A stretch of DNA of 20,236 bases from JAJPXC01 sp964562375. GTDB lineage: Bacteria; Bacteroidota; Bacteroidia; Bacteroidales; Muribaculaceae. Under the pieces are notes generated by a model. The model worked only from the letters and a program-made list of their open reading frames with translations. It did not search any database and was not told the origin of the DNA. Location of the stretch: contig CAZLSW010000060.1 in assembly GCA_964562375.1 (NCBI GenBank), positions 1 through 20,236 on the forward strand, read 5' to 3'. The stretch's first letter is position 1; every line of letters begins with the position of its first letter. The position numbers and the translations under genes are program-made. This document shows positions 7,451-14,724 of this stretch, in pieces.

Positions 7451-8986
7451 TTAATAACCGGGATTTTGGATAAGCTTATCGTTCTGGTCGATAGCGGCCT
7501 GCGGGATAGGCAGACGGTAGGAGTTCTGGGTGAAAGCGTTACGCTGGGCAAGACGGCCCGAATCCTTGGCGTACACGGCGTTCATCACCTCTTCTACCTT
7601 GTCCAAGCGCACGAGGTCGAACCAACGCTCGCCTTCGAATGCCAGTTCAAGGCGACGCTCAAGAAGCAGGGCGTTCAACATGGCGTCCTTGGAGGAACGG
7701 GTGGAGCTGGGGAGCTTGGCCAGGCCTACACGGGCGCGCACCTTGTCGATAATGGTGGCGGCAGCCTCGAGGTCGGGGGTGGTACCGTTGATCAGGGCCT
7801 CAGCCTTCAAGAGCAGCAGGTCGCCCATGCGGTATTTAATCCAGTTGACGTAGCCCGAGCGGCATTTGTACATGAACGCGTAGTTGTCGGAGGGATAATA
7901 GTTGCTCCAAGCGCACTCGTACCATACGACCGACTCCTCGTAGCGCTTGGTGTCGCCAGCGTCGGTGAATGCCTTGCACAGGTCGCGGGAGGGGGTCACC
8001 CATTTTGCCCAGGTGAAGCTCTCGTCCCAGTTCTCGAGGCATCGGCCGAACATCCAGGATGCCCAGTTGCCGGAACCTACCACGTAGTGTACCTCAAGAA
8101 TCGACTCGATGGTGTTGGAGGCAAGCGGGGTGGCGTTGTAGCCGTCCTTGGCTGCGCCGTCAATGCCGTAGAGCAGGGAGTAGTCGTCAACAAGGTCGTA
8201 ACCGTTGGCAATCAGCTCGTCGACATATTTGATAGTCTTGGAATAGTCGCGGATAGGCTTCTCGGCGTAAACCTTGGCCAGAAGAGCGCGAGCCACGTCC
8301 TTGGAGAAGAGGGTCTTGTCGCCAGTCTTGTCGGGAGCGTACTGGAGGGCGTCCAGGAGGTCCATCTCGATGTTCTGGTAAACCTCCTCCTCGGGCATCT
8401 GCTCGGGGAAGTAGGCGTCGTACATCTCACCCACGTTGTCGGCGGTGATGTTGCCGGCGGTGGTGCGGATACAGGGGATATCGCCCCACATTCTTACCAT
8501 GTCAAACCATATCATGGCGCGGAAGATCTCGGCCTCGGCGCGATAGCGGTTCTGCTCCGATACGCTTAGGGAACCGTCCTGCACCTTGTCGAGATTGGTG
8601 ATAATCTTGGTGGCGGTGGCGGCGTCGGCCAGGAAGCGGTCCCAGTCGCGCTCTACCACTGAGTTGGAGCCTTCGATTGAGTTGTCCTCGTAAGGTACAA
8701 CCTCGGCGCCGGTGGTGCCCACGTAAGCGTTGTCGCTGTGGCACTCGGCAATCAGGCGGTTGTCGAGGTACCAGTGCTCCTGACGGTCGTGGATTTTGGT
8801 ATAGAGGCCGTCGATGGCGCTAATAACGTCGGCCTTGGTGGAGAAGACGACCTCCTCCTGTTCCTCGGTGACACCCTGGGTAACGTCGCTGTAGGTGTCA
8901 ATCGGGTCGTAGTCGAGCGAGCACGAGCTTACAGCTACGGTAGCGGCGGCGACTACTGCGCTAAGAAATATATTTTTGGTTTTCAT
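7451..8986 (-). CDS. susD-like: SusD/RagB family outer-membrane nutrient-binding lipoprotein
   Basis: 511 residues with a lipoprotein signal (MKTKNIFLSAVVAAATVAVSSC, lipidated C22). The TPR-like helical SusD fold shows in the conserved early segment (DGLYTKIHDR), the middle (AEIFRAMIWFDMVRMWGDIP), LFSKDVARALLAKVYAEK, and the RagB C-terminal block (LLLERRLELAFEGERWFDLVRL, then RLPIPQAAIDQN.KLIQNPGY). Together with SusC it forms a lidded importer in which SusD closes over the barrel and binds the oligosaccharide. It starts 15 bp after the SusC stop and is followed 20 bp later by the GH30 gene, so these are one operon. Length is normal for the family. The glycan it binds cannot be read from the sequence and is inferred from the linked enzymes. 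Confidence 0.96.
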   Translation of the reverse strand: MKTKNIFLSAVVAAATVAVSSCSLDYDPIDTYSDVTQGVTEEQEEVVFSTKADVISAIDGLYTKIHDRQEHWYLDNRLIAECHSDNAYVGTTGAEVVPYEDNSIEGSNSVVERDWDRFLADAATATKIITNLDKVQDGSLSVSEQNRYRAEAEIFRAMIWFDMVRMWGDIPCIRTTAGNITADNVGEMYDAYFPEQMPEEEVYQNIEMDLLDALQYAPDKTGDKTLFSKDVARALLAKVYAEKPIRDYSKTIKYVDELIANGYDLVDDYSLLYGIDGAAKDGYNATPLASNTIESILEVHYVVGSGNWASWMFGRCLENWDESFTWAKWVTPSRDLCKAFTDAGDTKRYEESVVWYECAWSNYYPSDNYAFMYKCRSGYVNWIKYRMGDLLLLKAEALINGTTPDLEAAATIIDKVRARVGLAKLPSSTRSSKDAMLNALLLERRLELAFEGERWFDLVRLDKVEEVMNAVYAKDSGRLAQRNAFTQNSYRLPIPQAAIDQNDKLIQNPGY

Positions 8987-9001
8987 TGGATTGTCAACAG
9001 G

Positions 9002-11974
9002 TTAGAATTCAACATTTACACCGAACACGAAGCTCTTGCACTGCGGGTAGGTACCCCAGTCGATGCCTTGCACGGCGCCGCTCGAGCCCCACTGGTTCAC
9101 CTCGGGGTCCATGCCCTTGTAGTTGGTGAAAGTAAGGAGGTTGGTGGCGGTGAAGTAAGGCTGCAGGCGGGAGAGGCCGAGCTTCTTCATCCATTTGCCC
9201 TGGATATCATAGCTGATGGAGATGTCCTTAACACGCAGGTAGGAACCGTCCTCAACGAAGTAGGTGGAGTTCTTCATGTCAAATCCAGCCTTGGGGACGT
9301 CGGTAACCTGTCCGGGGATGCGCCAGCGGTTGAGCACGCGGGTAGTCTGGTTCTTGCCGTCGTACATACCCTCGGTCTCCATACGCGAGGCGTTGAAGAT
9401 GTCGTTGCCGTAGCTGCCCTGGATGAAGATCGACAGGGTGATGCCCTTCCAGGAGAAGACGTTGGTCATACCGTAAGTGAAGTCGGGGTTGGGGTCGCCG
9501 ATATAGGTGCGGTCGGAGGAGGAGATGCGGCCGTCACCGTTGAGGTCGCGGTACATAAGCTCACCGGTCTCGGGGTCAACGCCGTCGCTGATGTAACCGT
9601 AGAAGCAGCCAAGGGCGCGTCCGGGCTCGTTGCGCACCGCGTATTCGTTGACGGTCTCCGAGGTCTTAGCGTCATAGTAAACTTGCTGGAGTGCCAGCTT
9701 GTCGAGCTTGTTGCGGTTGAAGGAGATGTTGGCGTCGATCGACCAGTTGAAGCCACGGCCCTGGAAGGGGTGACCCGAAACGGCGAACTCAAGACCTTTG
9801 TTGGTCATCTCGCCCTCGTTACGCTGGATAGAGCTTGCTGCAGCGGCGCCTGAGGGGAGGGATACCCACATAAGCATATCCTTGGTCTTCTTGTAGTAAG
9901 CGTCGGCGGTGAAGGTCAAGCGCGAGTTGAAGAACGAAACGTCGATACCAACGTTGGTCTGGGTTGTGGTCTCCCACTTAAGGTCGGTCGTACGCAGGTT
10001 GGCCTGGGAGAGGATGGGGAGTGCGTTCTCGCCTACCTCGTCGTTGAACCACTGCTGACGGGTGATGTTGTAGCGCTGCAGGTAAGCGTAGTCGCCGATA
10101 CCGCCTTGGTTACCGGTCTGGCCCCAGCCTGCGCGGATCTTCAGGTCGTTCAACCAAGTCTTGTCGTTCAACCAGCTCTCTTGCGACATACGCCAAGCGG
10201 CTGATACCGAGGGGAATGCTTTCCAGCGGTGGTCGGGGTGAAGCTTCGAGGAACCGTCGATACGGATGTTGGCGGTCAACAGGTACTTGCTATCGAAGTT
10301 GTAGCTTGCGCGACCGAAGTAGGACATGATGCCCCACTCGGAGGCCGATGTTCCAGTGCCGTCCCACGAAATCTTGTTGGCGGCGTTGAGGGTCTGGATG
10401 GCGTCGCTCAGGTAGTGAGAGCCATTAATATAGGAGTAGCGGTAGTCGCTATCGGTCCAAGATGTACCAGCCATCACGGTCACTTTGTGCTTGTTGAATT
10501 GCTGGTCCCAAGTCAAGACGTTATCCCAAACGAGGAGGGTGTTGGTAGCGCGGTTGTCGCTGGCCTCGCCATACTGGTTGCGGCCCCAGGTGGTGGAGAT
10601 AGGATCGAGGAACGTGGTGTTGATCGAGTTGCGGCGGTCAAGAGTGAGCTTCGAGCGCAAGGTCAAGCGGTTGCTCACGGGCAGGAAGTCGAACAACAGC
10701 TCGCCTGATGCGATCAAGCGGTTCTCCTTGTTGCGGTTGTTCTCCTGGCGGGCCTCGTTCTCAAGCGGCGAGGTGATGTTTACGCCGTAGAAGTTGTTGT
10801 AATACTGGTTGGGGTTTTCAGGATCCCAAACAGGAGCGTATGTAGGAGTGTTGACTACAGCCAAAACTACTCCTCCGCGGTTGGAGCCGGTACCCATGGC
10901 GCCACCGCCATTGGAGGAGTAGTCGGAATAAACAATATTGGTGTTGACTTTCAACCATTTCTTAATGGTTCCTTCAACAGCGGCCCTGAAATTGTAACGT
11001 TGGAAATAGCTGGATTCGATGATACCTTTCTCCTTGGTGTAGCCTAAGCCGAGGTAATATGACATTTTGTCGGCGCGCTGGGAGATAGATACCTGATAGG
11101 TTTGGGTAGAACCGGTGCGGTAGGTCTCGTCAAACCAGTCGGTTTGGTCGGTCAAGCCGTCGGGGAGTGTAACGAGGCCGATTTCGTCCTGCAGGTCCTT
11201 GTACTGAGCGGCGTTAAGCACGTCGAGTTTTTTGGCCACGCGGGTGAAACCGCCTTGAATGTTCAAGGTTACCTTGGCGTCGCGGGTGTTGGCGCCGCGG
11301 GTGGTGATGAGCACAACGCCGTTGGCAGCGCGCGAACCGTAGATAGCGGCCGAGGAGGCGTCCTTCAAGATCTGCATGCTCTCGATGTCGCTCGGGGATA
11401 GCCAGGACACATTGTCCACGGGCACGCCGTCAACTACATAGAGAGGGTCGTTGTCGCCATTAAAAGATGTGGTACCACGCACGCGGATGGTCATCGTACC
11501 ACCAGGAGCACCGTTAGGAGAGCTTACAGCCACACCGGCGGCCTTTCCCTGGAGGGCCTGTGCGGCCGACACGATGGGACGGTTCTCGATGTCCTTGGAG
11601 CTTACCGTCGACACGGCGGTGGTGACGTCACTACGCTTCACCGAGCCGTAACCGATTACGACCACCTCGTCGAGGGCGTTGTCGACCTCCATCGTGATCT
11701 TAAGCTCGGGAGCGGCTTTCACCTCCACGCGCTTGTAACCCACGTAGGAGATCGCAAGCGTGGCGCCCTTTTGGGCATCGATTGTAAACTGGCCATCAAT
11801 ATCGGTAGCGCAGGCTGCCGACGTGCCTTTGACATGAACTGTGGCACCGATGAGCGGTTCGCCCTCGGTGTCGAGCACTGTGCCCTTGACCTGAATCTGC
11901 TGAGCGCTTAAGGGTAGCGCTATCAGCATCGCGGCCAACAGACATAAGGTTTTTAATAAGGATAAGGGTTTCAT
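9002..11974 (-). CDS. susC-like: SusC/RagA family TonB-dependent outer-membrane transporter
   Basis: 990 residues. The signal peptide (1-24, ending LPLSA) is followed by a carboxypeptidase-regulatory-like domain (about 26-98, VKGTVLDTEGEPLIGATV, ISYVGYKRVEV). A TonB-box-like DEVVVIGYG (102-110) and the plug domain (about 111-227, LQGKAAGV, IRVRGTTS, PLYVVDGVPV, ILKDASSAAIYGSRAANGVVLITTRG) come next, then a beta-barrel ending in an aromatic residue (FGVNVEF). No STN domain is present, so signalling through an anti-sigma factor is not expected; control is more likely by the adjacent membrane regulator. It heads the operon SusC-SusD-GH30-binding protein-GH3, preceded by a TAACTTTG -7 box at 12060-12067. 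It would import beta-glucan oligosaccharides made by the surface GH30. Confidence 0.97.
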   Translation of the reverse strand: MKPLSLLKTLCLLAAMLIALPLSAQQIQVKGTVLDTEGEPLIGATVHVKGTSAACATDIDGQFTIDAQKGATLAISYVGYKRVEVKAAPELKITMEVDNALDEVVVIGYGSVKRSDVTTAVSTVSSKDIENRPIVSAAQALQGKAAGVAVSSPNGAPGGTMTIRVRGTTSFNGDNDPLYVVDGVPVDNVSWLSPSDIESMQILKDASSAAIYGSRAANGVVLITTRGANTRDAKVTLNIQGGFTRVAKKLDVLNAAQYKDLQDEIGLVTLPDGLTDQTDWFDETYRTGSTQTYQVSISQRADKMSYYLGLGYTKEKGIIESSYFQRYNFRAAVEGTIKKWLKVNTNIVYSDYSSNGGGAMGTGSNRGGVVLAVVNTPTYAPVWDPENPNQYYNNFYGVNITSPLENEARQENNRNKENRLIASGELLFDFLPVSNRLTLRSKLTLDRRNSINTTFLDPISTTWGRNQYGEASDNRATNTLLVWDNVLTWDQQFNKHKVTVMAGTSWTDSDYRYSYINGSHYLSDAIQTLNAANKISWDGTGTSASEWGIMSYFGRASYNFDSKYLLTANIRIDGSSKLHPDHRWKAFPSVSAAWRMSQESWLNDKTWLNDLKIRAGWGQTGNQGGIGDYAYLQRYNITRQQWFNDEVGENALPILSQANLRTTDLKWETTTQTNVGIDVSFFNSRLTFTADAYYKKTKDMLMWVSLPSGAAAASSIQRNEGEMTNKGLEFAVSGHPFQGRGFNWSIDANISFNRNKLDKLALQQVYYDAKTSETVNEYAVRNEPGRALGCFYGYISDGVDPETGELMYRDLNGDGRISSSDRTYIGDPNPDFTYGMTNVFSWKGITLSIFIQGSYGNDIFNASRMETEGMYDGKNQTTRVLNRWRIPGQVTDVPKAGFDMKNSTYFVEDGSYLRVKDISISYDIQGKWMKKLGLSRLQPYFTATNLLTFTNYKGMDPEVNQWGSSGAVQGIDWGTYPQCKSFVFGVNVEF

Positions 11975-12004
11975 TTAAGGTTTGATTGGTTATGGTGTTA
12001 AATG

Positions 12005-12020
12005 ATTTAACGGGTTAAAT
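12005..12020. repeat. Small palindrome in the susC leader
   Basis: ATTTAAC (12005-12011), GG, GTTAAAT (12014-12020) is a perfect 7-bp inverted repeat in the predicted 5' leader, about 30 nt before the SusC start codon. It could be a weak RNA hairpin. No function is shown. Confidence 0.4.
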
Positions 12021-12059
12021 GAAAATTTACACTGTTTAAGATGGTAAACTAATCTGCTG

Positions 12060-12067
12060 CAAAGTTA
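12060..12067 (-). promoter_or_regulatory. -7 box of the susC-led operon
   Basis: The minus strand reads TAACTTTG, an exact TAnnTTTG match, about 85 bp before the SusC ATG, so the leader would be about 80 nt. I find no good -33 TTTG at 19-21 nt upstream, as expected for a promoter that needs an activator. The same octamer occurs upstream of the serine palmitoyltransferase gene and the secreted-protein gene. Confidence 0.6.
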
Positions 12068-12093
12068 AAATCACATCTATTAACTATAATCAC

Positions 12094-12190
12094 GCGGTAA
12101 ACGATTTAGGTAAGTTCCAAATTGGCGACATCCCTTGATTGTCAACCGATTATGTATCTTTATAGTTGTAAATTAGGTAAGTTGCGGTAA
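12094..12190. promoter_or_regulatory. Candidate operator: paired repeats upstream of the susC promoter
   Basis: TTAGGTAAGTT occurs at 12106-12116 and again at 12173-12183, 67 bp apart. GCGGTAA occurs at 12094-12100 and 12184-12190, so each copy of the 11-mer has a GCGGTAA beside it but on opposite sides. Both pairs lie just upstream of the -7 box at 12060-12067, between susC and the regulator gene. They are candidate binding sites for the adjacent HTH regulator (inference). Confidence 0.45.
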
Positions 12191-12238
12191 GGGGTATTTG
12201 AGTGCCCTCAAGGGGGGGGTATCCCAAGGGGTCCTCAA

Positions 12239-13999
12239 CTATTTGGAGTAGCGGCACAAGCCCTTGACAGCCTCGACGAAGGCCGTGCGGTCGAGGCGGG
12301 AGGCGGTGCGCACCTTTTGGCGCTTGTTGTACACCGTCTGCGGGGAACAGTGAAGCACCTCGGCTATGGTGACCGAGTCGGTGATGCCCAGTCGCACCAG
12401 GGCGTAAATGCGAAGGTCGGTGTTGAGCTGTCCCTCTTTGGGGATTATCTCGTTTCCCGGCTCCATAAGGGTGTTGAATTGCTCCACAAAGTCGGGGAAA
12501 ATCTCAAACACCAATTGGTCAATCTTCTGGTAGAAATCCTTGACGATGGATTGGGGCAGGTCGGGAGTGTCGACCAATCGTCGCACGTCATCCACCTGCT
12601 TGGCCTTGAGCTTGCGGGAGATTGTGCGCCGGAAGTCGTCGATCTGGTGAATAATCGAGGAGCTGATGGAAATCATCTGTCCCAGCGAGCGTTCCTTGCC
12701 GGCGTCGCTTTGGGCGAGCTTGTCGTTGCTCACGCGCAGATCCTCGGCGAGATCTGCCTGTTGCTGGGTGCGCTCCGCAAGCTTGGAGTAAGCTTGGGAA
12801 AGCTCGGTGAGTTTGTCCTTTAGCTCGGTGTTAACGTCGGCAAGCTGGCGGTTGCTTTGCTTGAGTGCCTCGCGCTGCTTACGTATATAAAATAATGAGG
12901 CGATTAGCGACACGATGAGGATGAGGCCAAGGCCGTAGGCGATCCATGAGATCACTTGCAGGCGCGCGACCTGGGCTTGGGAAGATTTTGAAATCTCAGT
13001 TTGGAGTGTGGCCAGTCGCAAAGCGCGCACGCGGTTTTTGTATAGCTCGGCGCACTCCAAGCAGTAGCCGATGTAGGTCATGGCGCGGTCAAGATTGTTC
13101 TCGGCGTGCTCCATGGAGGCAAGTTCCTCGATGGAGGCGATGTCGCGGTTGGCCACGCGCATGTCGGCGATGGCCGAGAGAGCCAGGTAGCGCTTTTTTT
13201 CCTCCTCCTTCCCTATCCAACCGTAGAGTTGGGCGAGTGTCCATGCCTCCTTGGCGTCGGTGTGGGTGTCGAATTTGGAACGTCGCAGATGCTCGGTAAG
13301 CAAATCGATGGCATGCTCGCGCAACGGTTCCTTATTTTGAGCCTGGTAACCTATATAATAATAGTACTCGGGGTGCTCGGGGGTGATAATTGAGCATATC
13401 GAGTCGAGGATCACCTGAGCGTCATCGGGGAACGAGTAGGTGACATTGGCGCGCTTGTACTGCTCTTCGTGGGTAAGATAGAATACGAGCTGGCCAAGGT
13501 AGTCGATACGTGAACGGGGCGTCAGATAGGCCGTATCGACAGCCTCGAGCTGCCGGCGCGCTTGTGAGAGGAGTCCCATGGCCGTGAGAGTGTAACTGAG
13601 GTCGACACGGGTGTCGTTTACAAGGTCGAAGCGGTTGAGGCGCTCGGCAAGCTCAAGGGCGCAGGTGCCGTATTTGAGCGCCGAGTCGCTGTCGTAGGTG
13701 GAATATTCCGAGGCGATGCGGCGCTTAAGCCAGTAATGCTCCTCGTCGTCGTGGCTTTGGGCAAGCTGGGATTTCAGGCGTAGGATGCGTTCCTCTTTTT
13801 GCTGGGCATAATCATGGGAATGGTTGAGCTCAGTGTCGAGCATACGTAGGAGCTCCTTGGAGTTCATCGAGGCGTTTTGCGCCTTGGCTTGCGGAATCAG
13901 GAGGACGCAAAATATAGTTGCCAGCACCAGGGGAAGTGTCGGGATGGATAGTTGTGTGATGAAATTTGTTCGTCTCGCGTTGGTTATGACAGTTTTCAT
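12239..13999 (-). CDS. Membrane-spanning HTH transcriptional regulator (DUF6377-like) of the glycan locus
   Basis: 586 residues from the ATG at 13997-13999. A TTG eight codons upstream is in frame but has no better support. A signal peptide (about 1-40, ending PQAKA) is followed by a periplasmic helical, TPR-like region (about 45-340). One transmembrane segment (about 349-371, WIAYGLGLILIVSLIASLFYI) leads into a cytoplasmic coiled coil (373-430). The C-terminal helix-turn-helix (about 527-565) includes ALVRLGITDSVTIAEVLH and SPQTVYNKRQK. The architecture is that of Bacteroidales DUF6377-type regulators beside SusC/SusD genes, which sense an oligosaccharide in the periplasm and act directly on DNA without histidine kinase domains. 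It is the first gene of the locus, 264 bp before susC. Oligosaccharide ligand and direct DNA binding are inferred. Confidence 0.85.
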   Translation of the reverse strand: MKTVITNARRTNFITQLSIPTLPLVLATIFCVLLIPQAKAQNASMNSKELLRMLDTELNHSHDYAQQKEERILRLKSQLAQSHDDEEHYWLKRRIASEYSTYDSDSALKYGTCALELAERLNRFDLVNDTRVDLSYTLTAMGLLSQARRQLEAVDTAYLTPRSRIDYLGQLVFYLTHEEQYKRANVTYSFPDDAQVILDSICSIITPEHPEYYYYIGYQAQNKEPLREHAIDLLTEHLRRSKFDTHTDAKEAWTLAQLYGWIGKEEEKKRYLALSAIADMRVANRDIASIEELASMEHAENNLDRAMTYIGYCLECAELYKNRVRALRLATLQTEISKSSQAQVARLQVISWIAYGLGLILIVSLIASLFYIRKQREALKQSNRQLADVNTELKDKLTELSQAYSKLAERTQQQADLAEDLRVSNDKLAQSDAGKERSLGQMISISSSIIHQIDDFRRTISRKLKAKQVDDVRRLVDTPDLPQSIVKDFYQKIDQLVFEIFPDFVEQFNTLMEPGNEIIPKEGQLNTDLRIYALVRLGITDSVTIAEVLHCSPQTVYNKRQKVRTASRLDRTAFVEAVKGLCRYSK

Positions 14000-14055
14000 G
14001 GGATGAAATGAAAAAATAGGCAAGTCACATCGCCGCGAATTTAGTACATTTTTCG

Positions 14056-14670
14056 TTAAATGTCAAGATTTTTCGAATTTTCCGAGCTTTTTAACGATTG
14101 AGATTTAGGTAAACTCCCAGGTGGAGAAATTCCGAGCCCGCGGAGTATGGAATTTAACGTAAGAGCGCCGATAAGGCCGCCGGCGACGTCGGCGACGAAG
14201 TCGAGGGTGTCGCCCGAGCGGCCGATGCCCATCCACCATTGCAACACCTCCACGAGGCCTCCAAAAGCCGCCGTGACGATCAGAATCCCCGCATTAGACT
14301 GGACGACGTCAAGTAGGACGTCCCGCCGTGTCGGCGGGACAGAGTCAAGTAGGACGTCCCGCCGTGTCGGCGGGACAACGTCAGGCAGGACGTCCCGCCG
14401 TGTCGGCGGGACAGAGTCACTGTCGGGCCGACACGGCCCGACCTCCTGCCTAAACGGCCCGACCTCCTGCCTAACCCAGCGATCCACTCCAAGGGCCCAG
14501 TAAAAGCCCATGAACATGATGGCGTGCACCACCTTATCGGCCCCCTCGAAGAGCCGGGGATGATCGGGCACCGGATCGGGCCACAGCGTAAGGTATAAAA
14601 TAGCCAAAGTGACCACCACCGTGCACGTGTACGGTGGTGGCCACTTCAATATCTTAAGAATTCTACTCAA
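14056..14670 (-). CDS. VanZ-like small membrane protein with in-frame palindromic-repeat insertion
   Basis: 204 residues from a TTG at 14668-14670; there is no upstream in-frame ATG before a stop. An AAGAGGA-like ribosome site lies about 6 nt upstream and supports the TTG. Segments typical of VanZ-like (PF04892) proteins are present: TVVVTLAILYLTLWP (18-32), FEGADKVVHAIMFMGFYWAL (41-60), AAFGGLVEVLQWWMGIGRSGDTLDFVADVAGGLIGAL (about 137-173). Between the second and third segments, where relatives have a short loop, residues about 64-125 are low-complexity repeats: RQEVGP twice, then VPPTRRDVLLDS-type 12-residue units three times. These are the translation of REP-like palindromes, in frame and without stops. 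The VanZ-like family's role is poorly known (membrane; teicoplanin resistance in the founding member). Function may or may not survive the insertion. Confidence 0.8.
   Translation of the reverse strand: MSRILKILKWPPPYTCTVVVTLAILYLTLWPDPVPDHPRLFEGADKVVHAIMFMGFYWALGVDRWVRQEVGPFRQEVGPCRPDSDSVPPTRRDVLPDVVPPTRRDVLLDSVPPTRRDVLLDVVQSNAGILIVTAAFGGLVEVLQWWMGIGRSGDTLDFVADVAGGLIGALTLNSILRGLGISPPGSLPKSQSLKSSENSKNLDI
14311..14475. repeat. REP-like palindrome cluster inside the VanZ-like ORF
   Basis: Three direct units spaced 36 bp (near 14311, 14347 and 14383) carry the hairpin GTCCCGCCG - TGT - CGGCGGGAC preceded by AGTAGGAC or GGCAGGAC. A fourth unit (about 14423-14453) is in the opposite orientation with stem GTCGGGCCG - ACA - CGGCCCGAC and tail CTCCTGCCT. 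A 21-bp partial duplication of its right half follows (about 14454-14474). Read on the coding strand, stems fall exactly on codon boundaries (GTC CCG CCG ACA CGG CGG GAC). Same family as 354-522. Confidence 0.88.
14613..14640. repeat. 28-nt palindrome within the 5' part of the VanZ-like gene
   Basis: CCACCACCGT (14613-14622) and ACGGTGGTGG (14631-14640) are perfect inverted arms. The central 8 bases contain CACGTG, so the whole is palindromic except for one pair. It lies about 30-60 nt after the proposed TTG start, where an mRNA hairpin could lower translation. It encodes PPPYTCTVVV. Confidence 0.6.
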
Positions 14671-14688
14671 CCTATTCCTCTTAAAGAT

Positions 14689-14724
14689 TTAATGATTTAT
14701 AGCTTTAAATCTTTAAATCATTAA
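14689..14724. terminator. AT-rich inverted repeat after the serine palmitoyltransferase gene
   Basis: TTAATGATTT (14689-14698) and AAATCATTAA (14715-14724) are inverted copies around a 16-nt loop and overlap the stop codon of the 14721-15908 gene. The stem is weak, with no GC core. It could be a poor terminator or a simple degenerate repeat, since ATTTAAAG-like words recur through the gap. Confidence 0.3.

Noticed and set aside
12206..12230. G8 homopolymer and CCCTTG repeats after the regulator stop as a phase-variation tract
   Set aside because: It lies outside any coding frame and over 130 bp from the susC -7 box, so slippage would not switch a gene in an obvious way. No evidence beyond the run itself.
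14000..14023. Extended TTG start for the regulator (eight more codons)
   Set aside because: The ATG at 13999 already gives a plausible signal peptide with a basic start. The extra codons add hydrophobic and aromatic residues before it and there is no stronger ribosome site.
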